Positions 5,617 through 7,345 of a DNA stretch of 7,345 bases are shown here, piece by piece; within the stretch, counting starts at the first letter, position 1, and each line of letters starts with the position of its first letter. The notes beneath the pieces are model-generated. The model was not told the origin of the DNA. It made no database searches and worked only from the letters and a program-made list of their open reading frames with translations. Origin of the DNA: Flaviramulus sp. (lineage in GTDB: Bacteria > Bacteroidota > Bacteroidia > Flavobacteriales > Flavobacteriaceae); assembly GCA_023255235.1 (NCBI GenBank), contig JALRJA010000301.1:1-7345 (forward strand). Reading direction: 5' to 3'. Position numbers and translations under genes: made by a program.

Positions 5617-6243
5617 TTAAATTACGTATAAGAAAATCATAAAAAAATGACATATAGCACCTGCAAGCACAAACAAATGCCAAATAACATGATTATACGG
5701 TATTTGTTTTATAGCATAAAACACAATGCCTACTGTATAGGCTAAGCCACCTGCAAATAATAATAAAATTCCGTTATTACCTATTGCTTTAGAAAGGTTT
5801 GAAAAATCAAACACAATAAGCCATCCCATTACTAAATATAAAGCAGTTGAAAAAATTTCAAATCGGCCTGTGAAAAACGTTTTTAAAACCAAACCAAAAA
5901 GCGCTATTCCCCATACGGTCCAAAAAAGCGTGAGTCCTAAACTTTGTTCTAAAAGAATTAAACAAACAGGTGTGTATGTTCCGGCAATAAGGAAATAAAT
6001 ACTAATATGGTCTAATATTCTAAAAAAATGTTTGTAAGTTTTATTTTTTGTGGCATGGTATAACGCCGAAGCGGTAAATAGAATAATAATAGATAAACCA
6101 TAAACTATAACACTAAAAAGGCTCCAATCTGTTTTATTACTATTAAAAATGAGTAACAATACTAAGGCTACTACACCCAACAAGGCACCAAAAGCATGTG
6201 ATAATGTGTTTAGTTTTTCTTCAAAAGCTATTGTAATAGGCAT
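5617..6243 (-). CDS. trhA: TrhA / hemolysin III (PAQR-family) membrane protein
   Basis: This is a seven-helix inner-membrane protein of 208 residues, the standard length for bacterial PAQR proteins. The PAQR signatures are all present. The N-terminal E-x-x-N-x-x-x-H is EKLNTLSH (9-16). Helix 2 has S-x-x-x-H, with Ser59 and His63 in SALYH. Helix 3 begins with RILDH carrying Asp78. The last helix has H-x-x-x-H, with His185 and His189 in HVIWH. In eukaryotic adiponectin receptors the helix-2 His and the two last-helix His bind a zinc ion, so zinc binding and a hydrolase-like (ceramidase-related) activity are plausible. The old hemolysin label comes from heterologous assays. Work on bacterial members links them to membrane lipid and energetic homeostasis. 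It starts 5 bases after the DUF4294 gene and is followed one base later by the GNAT gene, so all three are probably one transcript. Confidence 0.9.
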   Translation of the reverse strand: MPITIAFEEKLNTLSHAFGALLGVVALVLLLIFNSNKTDWSLFSVIVYGLSIIILFTASALYHATKNKTYKHFFRILDHISIYFLIAGTYTPVCLILLEQSLGLTLFWTVWGIALFGLVLKTFFTGRFEIFSTALYLVMGWLIVFDFSNLSKAIGNNGILLLFAGGLAYTVGIVFYAIKQIPYNHVIWHLFVLAGAICHFFMIFLYVI

Positions 6244-6248
6244 GTTAT

Positions 6249-6926
6249 TTATTTAGCGTTATTATTATATAACCATTTGTTTGTTAAATCATAAAAGTCA
6301 TATTTTACAACAGCTTCTTGCTTTTCTAAAACACCATTTTGAAAGTTGCGTTGCAGAATATCTTCAATTAAATAATCTTCTTTTACATGCCATGGGTCAA
6401 ATTCACTTTTTAAAGAAATATCAAACATATTTGCTGTAGTATTATACCAAAAAGCTCGCCATCCACTCCGTAACTCTTTTACCAAATTAAATGCTTTAAT
6501 ACCCGTTTGCCGGTGTATTAGTTTTACTAAAATTTGACCTTCTGTTCGGGTTAGTTTTTTTAATTCTTCAGAAAATTCACTTTCAATATATTTTTGAATC
6601 CTTTTAGTGTAGCGTTTTTTATCTCTATTTTTTTTTAAGGTAGCCATTCTGGCATTCATAGAATCTAATCTTTGTGCCGCTAGTTTGGCATACGGAAATA
6701 CTTTAATTGTTTTTCTGCGTAAAATTAAATAGCGTAAACGGTCTTCTTTACTATCAAACTTAAGTTTATGCAGTAGCATGACTTCGTCTAAATTAATAAT
6801 AGCACGCGGAATAGAATCACCTTCAATAATTAAATACGAAACCTGAGTAGAATCTTGCTCAACATCTGTTACTTGGGCAAGTATGACGAAAGGAAGAAGT
6901 AAGAAAAAATATTTAAAAAAGCACAT
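6249..6926 (-). CDS. DUF4294-family exported protein
   Basis: The product is 225 residues and matches the Bacteroidota-restricted DUF4294 family, whose function is unknown to me. Residues 1-17 (MCFFKYFFLLLPFVILA) form a signal peptide with a likely signal-peptidase I cut near ILA-Q, so the mature protein should be periplasmic or envelope-associated. The only Cys near the N-terminus is at position 2, so a lipobox is not supported. A family block runs from LRYLILRRKTIKVFPYAKLA (about 64-83) into a long, strongly basic helix (about 84-125, KKNRDKKRYTKRIQK). A second block is GQILVKLIHRQTGIKAFNLV (130-149), followed by LRSGWRAFWYNTTANMF (152-168). It is the first gene of the unit with trhA and the GNAT gene. 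It lies back to back with the M42 peptidase gene across a 103-base spacer. Confidence 0.85.
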   Translation of the reverse strand: MCFFKYFFLLLPFVILAQVTDVEQDSTQVSYLIIEGDSIPRAIINLDEVMLLHKLKFDSKEDRLRYLILRRKTIKVFPYAKLAAQRLDSMNARMATLKKNRDKKRYTKRIQKYIESEFSEELKKLTRTEGQILVKLIHRQTGIKAFNLVKELRSGWRAFWYNTTANMFDISLKSEFDPWHVKEDYLIEDILQRNFQNGVLEKQEAVVKYDFYDLTNKWLYNNNAK

Positions 6927-6954
6927 CTGTAAAACACGAGGTATTTTAATCTAT

Positions 6955-6962
6955 CAAAATTA
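6955..6962 (-). promoter_or_regulatory. Candidate -7 box for the DUF4294-trhA-GNAT unit
   Basis: On the minus strand this reads TAATTTTG, an exact match to the TAnnTTTG consensus, 28 bases upstream of the DUF4294 start codon. That spacing leaves a short leader of about 20 bases. The expected -33 TTG is not at the ideal distance: an AAGGTT sequence lies there, and a TTG lies 10 bases upstream of the box. It is the strongest of the minus-strand candidates, but unproven. Confidence 0.4.
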
Positions 6963-7029
6963 CTAATTTACGCAATCATTAAACCTTAAAATCATATTAA
7001 TATTATTATTTTAGTGCAAAATTTTACAA

Positions 7030-7345
7030 ATGACAAACAAAAGCATACTCGACAAAAAGGCTTTAACCTTTTTAGAAACATATTTAAACAATGCCGCTCC
7101 AACTGGTTATGAGTGGAATGGTCAAAAATTATGGATGGATTATCTTAAACCCTATGTTGATGAATTTATAACAGATACCTACGGAACAGCCGTTGGTGTA
7201 ATAAACCCAAAAGCAAGCTACAAGGTCGTTATAGAAGGTCATGCCGATGAAATTTCATGGTATGTAAATTATATTTCAGATAATGGATTAATTTACGTTA
7301 TAAGAAATGGCGGTAGCGACCACCAAATAGCACCGAGTAAAATTG
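7030..7345 (+). CDS. M42-family metallopeptidase (glutamyl aminopeptidase type), 3' end cut off
   Basis: The first 105 residues of a cytoplasmic aminopeptidase of the M42 (TET-like) family are visible. Full members are about 340-360 residues, so about 30% is present. The early segment NNAAPTGYEWNGQKLW (20-35) corresponds to the family's S/A-P-T/S-G-x-E motif. VVIEGHADEISW (66-77) carries the first metal-ligand His (His71) and the adjacent Asp (Asp73) of the two-metal centre. These enzymes normally form large tetrahedral dodecamers that trim peptides released by other proteases. The remaining ligands and the catalytic Glu lie beyond the window. The ATG at 7030 is the only suitable start and is preceded by AATTTTACAA, an A/T-rich ribosome region. 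A TATTTTAG sequence at 7007-7014 is one base from the -7 consensus and might serve as its promoter. The gene is divergent from the DUF4294 gene. Confidence 0.88.
   Translation, partial: MTNKSILDKKALTFLETYLNNAAPTGYEWNGQKLWMDYLKPYVDEFITDTYGTAVGVINPKASYKVVIEGHADEISWYVNYISDNGLIYVIRNGGSDHQIAPSKI

Overview
The window is chromosomal DNA from a member of the Bacteroidota, most likely a marine-type Flavobacteriaceae. The base composition is AT-rich. Several genes belong to families I know mainly from that group (DUF4294, DUF4268, a stand-alone RlmL-type THUMP methyltransferase). A-rich stretches precede start codons in place of clear Shine-Dalgarno sites, and perfect TAnnTTTG promoter -7 boxes occur. 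I see no transposase, phage gene, CRISPR array, tRNA or rRNA. The content is mostly ordinary housekeeping and accessory genes.

Layout. Bases 1-1769 (+) hold the end of aguB (N-carbamoylputrescine amidase) and all of aguA (agmatine deiminase), which overlap by one base. Together they convert agmatine to putrescine. Bases 1847-3004 (-) hold an RlmL-type 23S rRNA guanine-N2 methyltransferase, convergent with aguA. Bases 3207-5117 (+) hold a SAM-dependent methyltransferase of unknown substrate, a ZIP-family metal transporter and a DUF4268 protein that starts with TTG. Bases 5124-6926 (-) form a tight three-gene unit read from right to left: DUF4294 protein, TrhA/PAQR (hemolysin III) membrane protein, GNAT acetyltransferase. 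From 7030 (+) an M42-family metallopeptidase begins and runs off the end, divergent from the DUF4294 gene.

The most unusual part is non-coding. The roughly 200-bp divergent spacer between rlmL and the methyltransferase (3005-3206) contains a nested set of inverted repeats. A 9-bp closing stem (3068-3076 with 3188-3196, one G-T pair) encloses a perfect 13-bp inverted repeat (3102-3114 with 3135-3147) and a 10-bp inverted repeat with a 2-base spacer (3167-3176 with 3179-3188). The arms of the two inner repeats share the 7-mer TTTTGTG/CACAAAA, so they could re-pair with each other. A perfect -7 box (3036-3043, +) lies just upstream and would place the whole array in a long 5' leader of the methyltransferase gene, ending about 10 bases before its start codon. 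I could not assign it to a known riboswitch class. It is the best candidate here for an undescribed regulatory RNA or a small MITE-like element. No gap between genes exceeds 300 bases.
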